A stretch of 64,000 nt of DNA from [Clostridium] scindens (GTDB lineage Bacteria; Bacillota; Clostridia; Lachnospirales; Lachnospiraceae), in assembly GCF_019597925.1 (NCBI RefSeq), contig NZ_CP080442.1, positions 1,220,001-1,284,000 of the forward strand, in the 5' to 3' direction. How positions within the stretch are numbered: the stretch's first letter is position 1; each line of letters begins with the position of its first letter. Shown here in pieces: positions 56,066 through 64,000 of the stretch. Below the pieces are notes generated by a model. It ran no database searches. It saw nothing but the letters and a program-made list of their open reading frames with translations, and had not been told where the DNA came from. A program made the position numbers and the translations under genes.

Positions 56066-56078
56066 TACCAGACTGGTA
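56066..56078. promoter_or_regulatory. Perfect 13-base palindrome TACCAGACTGGTA
   Basis: Six-base arms TACCAG / CTGGTA around a single A, ending one base before the -35 element of the next gene. This is a good candidate binding site for a regulator that is not encoded next to it. Confidence 0.55.
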
Positions 56079-56079
56079 G

Positions 56080-56108
56080 TTGAATTTGAGGGAAAAAAAC
56101 AGTATACT
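56080..56108 (+). promoter_or_regulatory. Promoter of the FMN dehydrogenase operon
   Basis: TTGAAT at 56080-56085 and TATACT at 56103-56108 with a 17-base spacer, 47 bases before the ATG. Confidence 0.65.
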
Positions 56109-56155
56109 TCTAAGAAGAGATGAAAACAGACAGATAGGAAAAGAGGGAATTAAAA

Positions 56156-57169
56156 ATGACTTATGAAGAAGTATTAAGCAATGCCAAAACTTGTATGGGA
56201 GAATTCTGCAAGGCCTGTCCGGTATGCAATGGCAAGGCGTGCAGCAACAAAGTGCCGGGACCGGGTGCAAAAGGAAGCGGGACGGTGGCAATCCGCAACT
56301 ATGACAAGTGGCAGGAACTGTGTATTAATATGGATACTATCTGCGAGAATAAACCGGTGGATCTGACCTCTGAGATTTTTGGCAGAACATTCAAGTATCC
56401 AATCTTTGCGGCACCGATTGGCGCCATGAAGCTTCATTATGGAGACAAGTATGATGATCTGGAATATAATGATATCCTGGTGTCTTCCTGCGCGGACGCG
56501 GGGATTGCCGCATTTACCGGAGACGGAACCAATCCGGCGGTAATGGAAGGCGCGACCAGGGCGATCAAGCAGAAGGACGGAAACGGCATTCCGACCGTAA
56601 AACCATGGGATATCAATACGCTGAAAGAAAAACTTGCGATGATCAAGGATGCAGGATCTTTTGCAGTGGCTATGGATATTGACGCGGCAGGGCTTCCATT
56701 CCTCAAGAACCTGACCCCTCCGGCAGGAAGCAAGACAGTGGAAGAACTTCGCGAGATCGTGAAGGAGGCAGAAGTGCCATTTATCATCAAGGGCATCATG
56801 ACGGTAAAGGGCGCGCTGAAGGCAAAAGAAGCCGGAGCGGCAGCCATCGTCGTATCCAATCATGGCGGGCGCGTGCTTGACCAGTGCCCGGCTACGGCAG
56901 AGGTGCTGGCAGAGATCGCCGATGCAGTGGGAAATGATATGAAGATTCTGGTGGACGGCGGCATCCGTTCCGGCGTGGATATCTTTAAGGCATTGGCGCT
57001 TGGCGCGGATGCGGTGCTCATTGGACGTCCGTTCGTAACCGCGGTATATGGCGGAGGCGCTGAAGGGGTTGCTGCCTATACGGCAAAACTGGCGGCAGAA
57101 CTGGAAGACACTATGGCAATGTGCGGCGCGCATAGCCTTTCTGAGATATCCAGAGATATGGTAAGGTAA
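56156..57169 (+). CDS. FMN-dependent alpha-hydroxy-acid dehydrogenase with cysteine-rich N-terminus
   Basis: A 337-residue TIM-barrel flavoprotein of the lactate/glycolate oxidase family. Barrel motifs include FAAPIGAMKL, FIIKGIMTVKGA, VSNHGGRVLDQCPAT (catalytic His) and ILVDGGIRSGVDIFKALALGADAVLIGRPF (key residues Asp-Gly-Gly and Gly-Arg-Pro). Unlike typical members, the first 30 residues carry five Cys (13, 18, 21, 24, 29 in CMGEFCKACPVCNGKAC), a pattern able to hold an iron-sulfur cluster. An NAD- or ferredoxin-linked role in an anaerobe is then likely, rather than oxygen use. holA overlaps by one base. Confidence 0.9.
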   Translation: MTYEEVLSNAKTCMGEFCKACPVCNGKACSNKVPGPGAKGSGTVAIRNYDKWQELCINMDTICENKPVDLTSEIFGRTFKYPIFAAPIGAMKLHYGDKYDDLEYNDILVSSCADAGIAAFTGDGTNPAVMEGATRAIKQKDGNGIPTVKPWDINTLKEKLAMIKDAGSFAVAMDIDAAGLPFLKNLTPPAGSKTVEELREIVKEAEVPFIIKGIMTVKGALKAKEAGAAAIVVSNHGGRVLDQCPATAEVLAEIADAVGNDMKILVDGGIRSGVDIFKALALGADAVLIGRPFVTAVYGGGAEGVAAYTAKLAAELEDTMAMCGAHSLSEISRDMVR

Positions 57170-58149
57170 TGAAAAGTTTAAACGAAGATATTAAGACAGG
57201 ACAATTCAAGCAGGCCTACCTCCTCTATGGGGAGGAGGCCTATTTAAAAAAGCAGTATAAGGATAAGCTTACAAAAGCCATGCTTCCGGAAGGCGACACC
57301 GTGAACTATGCTTACTATGAAGGGAAAGGCACGAACCCGGCGGAACTGATTGATCTGGCTGAGACAATGCCGTTTTTTGCGGATCGCAGGCTGATCGTGG
57401 TGGAGAATTCTGGCTTCTTTAAGAATGCGACTCCGGAACTTGCGGATTATATTAAGAATATGCCAGAGACGGCATGTTTTCTTTTTGTGGAAAGCGAAGT
57501 AGATAAGCGGGGCAAGATGTACAAGTCCGTCAAGGACAAGGGACGGGCCGTGGAGATGGGACGTCAGGACGAAAAGACGCTTCTGTACTGGCTGGCCGGG
57601 ATGGTTAAGAAGGAAGGAAAGCAGATCAAAGAGTCCACAGCCCGGTATCTGGTGGCCAAGACCGGGACGGATATGGAGAATCTGGAAAAAGAGATGGAAA
57701 AACTCTTCTCCTATACGCTGGGACAGACGGAGATTACTGTCCAGGATGTAGATGAGATCTGCACCACGCAGATTACCAATAAGATCTTCGATATGGTGGA
57801 AGCAGTAGCCACAAAACAGCAGAAGCGGGCGCTTCATTATTATTATGACCTGCTGGCGCTGAAAGAGCCTCCTATGCGGATTCTGTACCTGCTCTCCCGC
57901 CAGTTCAAACTGCTGATGGAAGTGAAGGATCTGTCGGGGCGCGGCTATGAGAAGTCGCAGATCGCGAAGACGGCAGGACTTCACCCGTTTGTTGCAGGCA
58001 AGTATATAAAGCAGTGCCACAGCTTCTCCAAAGAAGAACTAAGAAGCATTATGGAAGATGCAGCGAATATGGAAGAAATGGTGAAGACCGGGCGGCTGAA
58101 CGACAGGATGAGCGTGGAACTTTTCATTGTAAAATATAGTTCCCCGTGA
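57169..58149 (+). CDS. holA: DNA polymerase III subunit delta
   Basis: A 326-residue clamp-loader subunit that opens the sliding clamp. The N-terminal AYLLYGEEAYLKKQY fold and the C-terminal helical collar domain (with LYLLSRQFKLLMEVKDL and HPFVAGKY) match the family. Its ATG shares one base with the preceding stop codon. Followed by lepA after a 97-base gap. Confidence 0.93.
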   Translation: MKSLNEDIKTGQFKQAYLLYGEEAYLKKQYKDKLTKAMLPEGDTVNYAYYEGKGTNPAELIDLAETMPFFADRRLIVVENSGFFKNATPELADYIKNMPETACFLFVESEVDKRGKMYKSVKDKGRAVEMGRQDEKTLLYWLAGMVKKEGKQIKESTARYLVAKTGTDMENLEKEMEKLFSYTLGQTEITVQDVDEICTTQITNKIFDMVEAVATKQQKRALHYYYDLLALKEPPMRILYLLSRQFKLLMEVKDLSGRGYEKSQIAKTAGLHPFVAGKYIKQCHSFSKEELRSIMEDAANMEEMVKTGRLNDRMSVELFIVKYSSP

Positions 58150-58246
58150 TATACTGGACGCATGGCAGCGGGCAGGACAGGCAGGTGCCTTCATAAGTAT
58201 GTCCGCTGGAACTTTGAGAAATATACAGCTAAGGGGAAGGATATAA

Positions 58247-60061
58247 GTGGCAGGAATAGATCAAAGCAGAATTCGTAATTTTTGTATTATCGCGCATATC
58301 GATCATGGAAAATCTACGCTGGCAGACAGAATCATAGAGAAGACGGGCCTTCTTACCAGCAGGGAGATGCAGTCCCAGGTACTGGATAACATGGAATTGG
58401 AACGAGAGCGGGGCATTACCATCAAGGCCCAGGCCGTTCGTACCGTTTATCAGGCCAAGGATGGGGAGGAGTATATCTTCAATCTTATTGATACGCCGGG
58501 ACATGTAGACTTTAACTATGAAGTATCGAGAAGCCTGGCAGCCTGCGACGGCGCCATTCTCGTGGTGGACGCGGCCCAGGGAGTGGAGGCTCAGACCCTT
58601 GCCAACGTCTATCTGGCGCTGGACCACGATCTGGATGTGATGCCGGTGATCAACAAGGTAGATCTGCCAAGCGCAGAACCAGAGCGCGTTATCGAAGAGA
58701 TCGAAGACGTGATCGGCATTGAGGCGGCGGATGCGCCGCAGATATCGGCAAAGACAGGACTGAATATAGACCAGGTGCTGGAGCAGATCGTGGAGAAGAT
58801 CCCTGCGCCCCAGGGAGACCCAAAAGCGCCTCTTAAGGCGCTGATATTTGATTCCCTGTATGATTCCTACAAGGGCGTCATTGTCTTCTGCAGGATTAAG
58901 GAAGGCAGCGTAAAGAAAGGCACGCCGATTCAGATGATGGCAACGGGTGCAAAGGCGGAAGTCGTGGAAGTAGGCTACTTCGGGGCCGGACAGTTCATTC
59001 CTTGCGACGAGCTGAATGCCGGAATGGTTGGCTATATTACTGCAAGCCTTAAAAATGTGAAGGATACGCGGGTAGGCGATACCATCACAGATGCATCCCG
59101 GCCATGCGACAAGCCTCTGCCGGGCTATAAAAAGGTCAATCCCATGGTGTACTGCGGCATGTATCCGGCGGACGGGGCGAAGTACCCGGATCTTAGGGAC
59201 GCGCTGGAGAAACTGCAGCTCAATGATGCATCCCTGCAGTTTGAGCCGGAGACATCCATAGCGCTGGGCTTCGGATTCCGCTGCGGCTTCCTGGGGCTTC
59301 TGCATCTGGAGATTATCCAGGAGCGTCTGGAGAGAGAGTATAATCTGGATCTGGTAACCACGGCGCCGGGGGTTATCTATAAAGTATACAAGACCAACGG
59401 GGAAGTGATCGAACTGACGAATCCGTCCAATCTTCCTGACCCGTCGGAGATCGAATATATGGAAGAGCCAATGGTAAAGGCAGAGATTATGGTGACTTCC
59501 GAGTTCATCGGCGCGATCATGGATCTGTGCCAGGAGCGGCGCGGCATCTATGAAGGAATGGAGTATATCGAAGAAACCCGTGCGGTGCTTCGGTATCATC
59601 TGCCCTTGAATGAGATTATCTATGACTTCTTTGATGCACTGAAGTCTCGTTCCAGAGGCTATGCCTCTTTTGATTATGAGATGGACGGCTACGTGCAGTC
59701 GAATCTGGTGAAGCTGGATATTCTGATCAACAAGGAGGAGGTAGACGCCCTTTCCTTCATTATTCACGCGGATACGGCTTACGAGCGGGGCCGCAAGATG
59801 TGCGAGAAACTGAAGGAAGAGATTCCGAGGCAGCTCTTCGAGATCCCGATCCAGGCGGCGATCGGTAGCAAGATTATAGCAAGAGAGACGGTAAAGGCTA
59901 TGCGAAAGGACGTGCTTGCCAAGTGCTATGGCGGTGACATCAGCCGGAAGCGAAAACTTCTGGAGAAGCAGAAGGAAGGCAAGAAGCGCATGCGGCAGGT
60001 AGGCAACGTGGAGATCCCGCAGAAAGCCTTTATGAGCGTATTAAAGTTGGATGATAAATAA
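58247..60061 (+). CDS. lepA: Elongation factor 4 (ribosomal back-translocase LepA)
   Basis: A 604-residue translational GTPase. P-loop AHIDHGKSTLADR, switch II DTPGHVDFNYEVSRS, guanine motif NKVDLP; family-specific C-terminal domain with the RKKLLEKQKEGKKRMR-type basic stretch and VEIPQKAF. Start is a GTG at 58247, preceded by AAGGGGAAGG. Standard length. hemW follows with a one-base overlap, an arrangement common in Firmicutes. Confidence 0.97.
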   Translation: MAGIDQSRIRNFCIIAHIDHGKSTLADRIIEKTGLLTSREMQSQVLDNMELERERGITIKAQAVRTVYQAKDGEEYIFNLIDTPGHVDFNYEVSRSLAACDGAILVVDAAQGVEAQTLANVYLALDHDLDVMPVINKVDLPSAEPERVIEEIEDVIGIEAADAPQISAKTGLNIDQVLEQIVEKIPAPQGDPKAPLKALIFDSLYDSYKGVIVFCRIKEGSVKKGTPIQMMATGAKAEVVEVGYFGAGQFIPCDELNAGMVGYITASLKNVKDTRVGDTITDASRPCDKPLPGYKKVNPMVYCGMYPADGAKYPDLRDALEKLQLNDASLQFEPETSIALGFGFRCGFLGLLHLEIIQERLEREYNLDLVTTAPGVIYKVYKTNGEVIELTNPSNLPDPSEIEYMEEPMVKAEIMVTSEFIGAIMDLCQERRGIYEGMEYIEETRAVLRYHLPLNEIIYDFFDALKSRSRGYASFDYEMDGYVQSNLVKLDILINKEEVDALSFIIHADTAYERGRKMCEKLKEEIPRQLFEIPIQAAIGSKIIARETVKAMRKDVLAKCYGGDISRKRKLLEKQKEGKKRMRQVGNVEIPQKAFMSVLKLDDK

Positions 60062-61152
60062 TGAGGCCATTAGAATTATATATTCATATTCCATTTTGCA
60101 TCAGTAAATGTAAATATTGTGATTTCCTGTCCGCGCCCTCGAAAGAGGGGGAGCGGCAGGAGTATGTGAAAAGCCTTTGCAAGCGGATCCGTTCTTACAG
60201 GACGCTGGCAGAGGCTTATCATGTTGTAAGCATATTTATAGGAGGAGGGACCCCCTCCCTCCTTGTTCCGGCACAGGTATTCTCCATATTTGATGCGGTA
60301 CGGGAGACGTTCATGGTGGACAAGGATGCAGAGATCACCATTGAGATGAATCCGGGAACGGTATCCCCGGAGAAGCTGATCGCATATCGCCAGGTGGGAA
60401 TCAGCCGCCTGAGTATCGGACTGCAGTCCGTCCGAAACGAGGAGTTGAAGGTCCTGGGAAGAATCCATACATTTGAGGATTTTCTTCATACCTACGAGAT
60501 GGCAAGAAGAGAAGGATTTGGAAATATCAATATTGACCTGATGTCCGGGATACCGTTCCAAACCCTGGACGGATGGAAGGAAAGCCTGGAAAAGGTGGCA
60601 GGCCTTGGGCCGGAGCATATATCCGCCTACAGCCTGATCATCGAAGAGGGAACGCCTTTCTATGAGCGCTACCGGGATGCAAGGCATGAGGAAGAACTGC
60701 CGGATGAGGAGACAGAACGCCAGATGTATCATTTTACCAGGGAGATACTTGGGGCGTATGGCTATCGTAGGTACGAGATATCCAACTACGCAAAAGAAGG
60801 CTTTGAATGCAGGCACAATCTTGGCTACTGGAACCGGACCGAATATCTGGGAATCGGAACCGGCGCGGCTTCCCTGATCGGCAGCAGGAGATGGAGCGAA
60901 GGAGAAGAGCCGGAGGAATTAAGCTGGGAAAACCAGATGGAAGAGTATATGTTTCTGGGACTTCGCAAGATGGAAGGCGTTACAAAGTCTGGATTCCTGA
61001 AAGAATTTGGCTGTACCATGGAGAGCAAGTATAGCCGCGTGCTTAAGCGGATGTATGCCGAAGGCTTAATGGAGGAAGCAGGGGATTATGTAAGGCTTAC
61101 CGACCAGGGGATTGATATCAGCAATTATGTGATGAGCGAATTCTTATTCTGA
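60061..61152 (+). CDS. hemW: Radical SAM heme chaperone HemW-like protein
   Basis: A 363-residue radical SAM protein of the HemN-like group. The cluster Cys are Cys13, Cys17 and Cys20 (FCISKCKYCDF, CxxxCxxC); the glycine motif is FIGGGTPSLL; the C-terminal part has the ISNYAKEGFECRHNLGYW segment. The lack of the second N-terminal Cys and R-rich region of true coproporphyrinogen oxidase favours HemW, a heme-insertion chaperone. It starts on the last base of the lepA stop. Confidence 0.92.
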   Translation: MRPLELYIHIPFCISKCKYCDFLSAPSKEGERQEYVKSLCKRIRSYRTLAEAYHVVSIFIGGGTPSLLVPAQVFSIFDAVRETFMVDKDAEITIEMNPGTVSPEKLIAYRQVGISRLSIGLQSVRNEELKVLGRIHTFEDFLHTYEMARREGFGNINIDLMSGIPFQTLDGWKESLEKVAGLGPEHISAYSLIIEEGTPFYERYRDARHEEELPDEETERQMYHFTREILGAYGYRRYEISNYAKEGFECRHNLGYWNRTEYLGIGTGAASLIGSRRWSEGEEPEELSWENQMEEYMFLGLRKMEGVTKSGFLKEFGCTMESKYSRVLKRMYAEGLMEEAGDYVRLTDQGIDISNYVMSEFLF

Positions 61153-61206
61153 TCATGAGTGTTATAAGGAGCCGTAAAGGAACATGCAAGATAAGGAGAC
61201 GGACGA

Positions 61207-61818
61207 ATGTATTTTGAATATGGCGATACAGAGATTGAATACCTGAAAAGAAAGGATAAGAAATTAGGAGAAGCCATTGATCATATCGGACACATCTACC
61301 GGGAGGTGGACGCAGATATCTTCCAGTCAGTGGTGCACCATATCATAGGGCAGCAGATATCCAATGCGGCTTTGGCTACCGTGTGGGGGCGATTCAGGAA
61401 TTTGGTGGGAGAAGTGACGGCGGACACGGTCTTAAAATATCAGGCGGAGGAACTAAAAGGTCTGGGAATGTCGCTTAGAAAGGCCGAGTATATCCAAAAT
61501 TTTGCCCAAAAAGTCTGCCTGGGAGAACTGGATCTGGAGGAGTTGTATCGGATGGATGACCAGAAGGTGATCAAGACCCTGTCATCCCTGAGGGGGATTG
61601 GCGTATGGACGGCCGAGATGCTTCTCATCTTCTGCATGCAGAGGCCTGACGTGCTAAGTTATGGGGACGGCGCGATCCTGAAAGGAATGCAGATCCTGTA
61701 CCATCACCGGAAGATGGATAAAAACCTGTTTGAGAAGTACCGGAAGAGATATAGCCCATATGGGACGGTGGCCAGCCTGTATCTTTGGGCCATTGCCGGC
61801 CAAGCCCTGGAGAAATGA
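61207..61818 (+). CDS. DNA-3-methyladenine glycosylase, AlkA type
   Basis: A 203-residue HhH-GPD base-excision enzyme that removes alkylated purines. The helix-hairpin-helix is LSSLRGIGVWTAEMLL (about 120-135), and the catalytic Asp154 lies in VLSYGDGAIL. The N-terminal ADIFQSVVHHIIGQQIS matches the family core. It lacks the extra N-terminal domain of E. coli AlkA, as usual in clostridia. A strong terminator follows. Confidence 0.93.
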   Translation: MYFEYGDTEIEYLKRKDKKLGEAIDHIGHIYREVDADIFQSVVHHIIGQQISNAALATVWGRFRNLVGEVTADTVLKYQAEELKGLGMSLRKAEYIQNFAQKVCLGELDLEELYRMDDQKVIKTLSSLRGIGVWTAEMLLIFCMQRPDVLSYGDGAILKGMQILYHHRKMDKNLFEKYRKRYSPYGTVASLYLWAIAGQALEK

Positions 61819-61852
61819 TAGTGGGAGCGCCGTTAAAAATAAGATTAAGAAT

Positions 61853-61888
61853 AAGAGCCTTCCTGGTTTGAAGACCAGGAAGGCTCTT
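61853..61888. terminator. Terminator between convergent genes
   Basis: Perfect 15-base-pair stem AAGAGCCTTCCTGGT / ACCAGGAAGGCTCTT (61853-61867 with 61874-61888), loop TTGAAG. Confidence 0.8.
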
Positions 61889-61898
61889 GCCGTTAAGG

Positions 61899-62453
61899 TT
61901 ACATTTTCAGTACGATTCCAATGACCGCTCCGGCCAGGATCCATAAAATGGGATGCAGTTTTCCCAGTTTCTTTACCTGAAGAAGCAGGAAGGTTCCGAG
62001 GCATATGACGACGCTGGTCACGTTGATATGCAAAGAACCATTCACGGTAGATACCAGGGCGATCTTTAACAGTTCCCATACCGCATAGCCGATCAGGGCT
62101 GCCACGGTAGGGCGGATGCCATAGAATACGGCCTTTACCGTAGGATTCTCGCTGAAATTCTCAAGAAACCTTGCGATGATCACGATGATAATCAGAGCAG
62201 GCGCCGTCAGCGCCAGGGTTGCCACCAGCGCGCCAGGGATGCCGGCTACGCTGTATCCAGCAAAGGTAGCCATGTTGATGCCCACCGGGCCGGGGGTACT
62301 CTCGCTGATCGCCACCATGTTGGCCAGATCGCTGGCAGTGTACCAGTCGTATTTGGTGGTCAGGTCCATAAGGAATGGCAGGGTGGCCATGCCGCCTCCG
62401 ATGGAGAACAGGCCGATCTTAAAGAATTCAAATGCCAGTGTCAGATAAATCAT
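61899..62453 (-). CDS. Chromate transporter family half-protein (second)
   Basis: A 184-residue membrane protein equal to one CHR domain. FKIGLFSIGGGMATLPF and SESTPGPVGINMATFAGY are the family's signatures. The start at 62453 gives MIYLTLAFEFFKIG behind GGAGGGCGG and shares an ATGA overlap with the other half gene. The two halves probably act as a heterodimer; the true substrate in clostridia is unknown. Confidence 0.92.
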   Translation of the reverse strand: MIYLTLAFEFFKIGLFSIGGGMATLPFLMDLTTKYDWYTASDLANMVAISESTPGPVGINMATFAGYSVAGIPGALVATLALTAPALIIIVIIARFLENFSENPTVKAVFYGIRPTVAALIGYAVWELLKIALVSTVNGSLHINVTSVVICLGTFLLLQVKKLGKLHPILWILAGAVIGIVLKM

Positions 62454-63001
62454 GATTCTTTCCGCCCTCCAATCTTTTTGATGACGACTCCCGCGATACC
62501 CGCCAGGATGACGATGACAGCGGTGGGAACGGGGGTAAAGCATGCCAGCAGGAATGCTGCGACAAATAACAGGGCGCCCAGCCTATCCACAATTCCTTTC
62601 TTTGCCATGGTGACTACGGTATTGAGCATCAGCGCGCAGACGACGATCCGAATGCCCGCCAGAGCATGAAGGACGACAGGAAGATGGATGAAGTTCTGCA
62701 GGATGGATGCCACCAGGCAGATGATGACAATGGAGGGGGAGATAACGCCCAGGGTTCCGGATACGCCGCCCAGGAATCCGGCCTGCTTGTAGCCCACATA
62801 GGTGGCGGTATTGACGGCGATAATGCCGGGCGTGCACTGTCCGATCGCGTACATATCCAGCAGTTCCTCGTCGGTGCACCATTTTCGGTCTTCCACGACC
62901 TCCCTCTGGAGCATGGGAAGCATGGCGAGCCCTCCTCCGAACGTAAGGCCGCCAATTTTAAAGAAACTGATATAGAGTTCAGCCATTTTTTTTAATTTCA
63001 T
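62450..63001 (-). CDS. Chromate transporter family half-protein (first)
   Basis: A 183-residue CHR-domain protein with FKIGGLTFGGGLAMLPML and QCTPGIIAVNTATYVGYK. It lies upstream of, and overlaps, the second half gene. Family length is about half that of fused ChrA proteins. The ribosome site is weak (GCGAGG). Confidence 0.92.
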   Translation of the reverse strand: MKLKKMAELYISFFKIGGLTFGGGLAMLPMLQREVVEDRKWCTDEELLDMYAIGQCTPGIIAVNTATYVGYKQAGFLGGVSGTLGVISPSIVIICLVASILQNFIHLPVVLHALAGIRIVVCALMLNTVVTMAKKGIVDRLGALLFVAAFLLACFTPVPTAVIVILAGIAGVVIKKIGGRKES

Positions 63002-63024
63002 AGTAATACCTCGCTGCTTGACTT

Positions 63025-63537
63025 TTAAAGTAGATGAGACATGATTAAGGCATAGACTTCCTGATTCTTTTTCGCCCAGTTGTTGGCGATCGTCTCAGCC
63101 TCGGCCTGTGTGGGAACAGACAGCGTCAGGTCGATCAGAGGAGTATCCTGCTCAATGACCTGGCAACGGACAGAATATTCCATGTTGGAATTTCGGTAAT
63201 AGTCTGACTTGACGGCCACTTCGTTTTTTAATTCGTATTGCTTTTCCTTCAGGAAAGTATCGATATCTTCCTGAATAGCAGGAGAAATATCATTTTTGAA
63301 GAAATGTATCGTCTGTGCCCCTTCTTCCGTGAGGTGGTAGAACGTACGGCTGTGGGTCGATTCCTCATGAATGAAGCCGGATCCGATCAGTTCCGATATT
63401 GCCTGCTGGAGCTTAAAGTAGGTGGTATATCCCTCATCCAGAATAAATTCCGATATCTGGGAATTGGTCAGGGGGAAGTCTACCTTGTTCAGCATGTAGA
63501 GTATGATTAGTTTATATAGTGTAAAAGATTTGGCCAT
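63025..63537 (-). CDS. DUF4364 family protein
   Basis: A 170-residue protein. The N-terminal half resembles a winged helix (LTNSQISEFILDEGYTTYFKLQ, then TFYHLTEEGAQTIHFF), and the C-terminal half is a small alpha/beta domain. It matches DUF4364, found almost only in clostridia, which supports the host assignment. A transcriptional role is plausible but not shown. It lies two bases after the radical SAM gene and is co-transcribed with it. Confidence 0.88.
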   Translation of the reverse strand: MAKSFTLYKLIILYMLNKVDFPLTNSQISEFILDEGYTTYFKLQQAISELIGSGFIHEESTHSRTFYHLTEEGAQTIHFFKNDISPAIQEDIDTFLKEKQYELKNEVAVKSDYYRNSNMEYSVRCQVIEQDTPLIDLTLSVPTQAEAETIANNWAKKNQEVYALIMSHLL

Positions 63538-63539
63538 TG

Positions 63540-64000
63540 TTACAACTCCTTTCCTTGCCAGATGTCCTGCTTTTTAAAGTATGCCTGCATCTGGTTCAAT
63601 ACCTGGCGCTTATTCCCTGTCCATAAGGGGGCTATCAGGAGTGGCTTGGGACCGTCTCCGGTCAGCCGGTGTATGACGATATCCGGGCTAAGGGCGCACA
63701 GGCATTGGCCTAGGATTCCAAAATATTCTTCCATGGAAGGAAGGTAGAATGGATGCTTTTCATAATAGCCTGCAAGGTCCGTATTCTTTAGTATGTGCAG
63801 CAGCTGGAACTTCATGCCCTGGATGTCCTGGCAGTTCAGGTACCGCACCGTGCGCAGCATCTTTTCCATATCTTCGCCGGGAAGGCACAGGATTGTATGG
63901 ACAATTACGTCAATGTTCAGCAGACGCAGGCGGGATACGGCCTGCTCAAATACCGGAAGATCATATCCTCTGCGGATGAAGCGGGCTGTATCAGGATGGA
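63540..64000 (-). CDS. TIGR01212-like radical SAM protein, 5' part beyond window
   Basis: The C-terminal 153 codons of a YhcC/TIGR01212-type radical SAM protein. The frame is open to the window edge with the conserved FIRRGYDLPVFEQAVSRL and VIVHTILCLPGE segments. The end has VIHRLTGDGPKPLLIAPLW, typical of the family. The cluster-binding Cys are outside the window. A shorter in-frame ATG at 63869 is internal. Confidence 0.85.
   Translation of the reverse strand, partial: HPDTARFIRRGYDLPVFEQAVSRLRLLNIDVIVHTILCLPGEDMEKMLRTVRYLNCQDIQGMKFQLLHILKNTDLAGYYEKHPFYLPSMEEYFGILGQCLCALSPDIVIHRLTGDGPKPLLIAPLWTGNKRQVLNQMQAYFKKQDIWQGKEL

Noticed and set aside
61899..63001. Split chromate transporter as a novelty
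   Set aside because: Paired half-size CHR proteins are common in Firmicutes.

Overview
The window looks like a chromosomal segment of a spore-forming, Gram-positive anaerobe of the Lachnospiraceae (Clostridium cluster XIVa). This is inferred from the gene repertoire: CotF-like coat proteins, a DUF4364 protein, an ECF-type vitamin transporter, a PadR/FtsW-like pair, clustered arginine and proline biosynthesis, strong AAGGAGG-type ribosome binding sites and long perfect hairpin terminators. I see no prophage, insertion sequence, integrase or CRISPR array. Almost everything reads as core genome with scattered regulatory cassettes.

Layout. 1-3524: the end of an rRNA operon in the unusual order 5S then 23S, followed directly by a terminator. 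3563-8586: ECF sigma factor, membrane anti-sigma-like protein, transglutaminase-fold lipoprotein and a second lipoprotein. 8684-9883 (-): coaBC. 10342-13446: a LuxR-type regulator and a DUF6273 surface protein with a sortase-like tail. 13653-14485: pantothenate-type ECF S component and tRNA-Trp. 14803-16999 (-): AraC-GNAT fusion regulator and MATE exporter. 17199-19966: coiled-coil protein, diacylglycerol/undecaprenol kinase, phasin-like protein and UbiB-type kinase. 20536-25241: two large multidomain c-di-GMP proteins. 25318-27621 (-): TetR-ABC operon. 27744-36294: membrane protein, EamA transporter, HD protein, GNAT, dtd, then a MarR-heterodimeric ABC exporter-HD operon. 36369-38671: two coat proteins, a class I amidotransferase-like hydrolase and a dipeptidase. 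38741-39967 (-): argG. 40269-41948: PadR and a frameshifted HAAS-FtsW/RodA/SpoVE-like protein. 42057-44556: a proline-rich leader peptide, an intrinsic terminator, then proB-proA. 44721-49571: argC, GNAT, argJ, argB, argD. 49628-56027: a small DMT protein, then ComEA-like lipoprotein, response regulator, histidine kinase, GerMN lipoprotein and ComEC. 56156-61818: FMN hydroxyacid dehydrogenase with a cysteine-rich N-terminus, holA, lepA, hemW and an AlkA-type glycosylase. 61899-64000 (-): split chromate transporter pair, DUF4364 and a radical SAM gene cut by the window edge.

How the parts fit. Glutamate is the hub of the central section. proBA takes it to proline precursors. argC-J-B-D take it through acetylated intermediates to ornithine, and the separate argG serves the later arginine steps. 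The argG and argC upstream regions share a TGCATATT(A/T) motif, very likely the ArgR operator, whereas proBA appears to be controlled by a leader-peptide attenuator. Several local regulators (TetR, MarR, PadR) sit beside inverted or direct repeats that look like their own operators.

The most unusual items are the 5S-before-23S rRNA order, the proBA leader, the frameshift in a G-tract of the FtsW-like gene, the competence genes wrapped around a two-component system, and a Met/Gln-rich extracytoplasmic loop in an ABC exporter.
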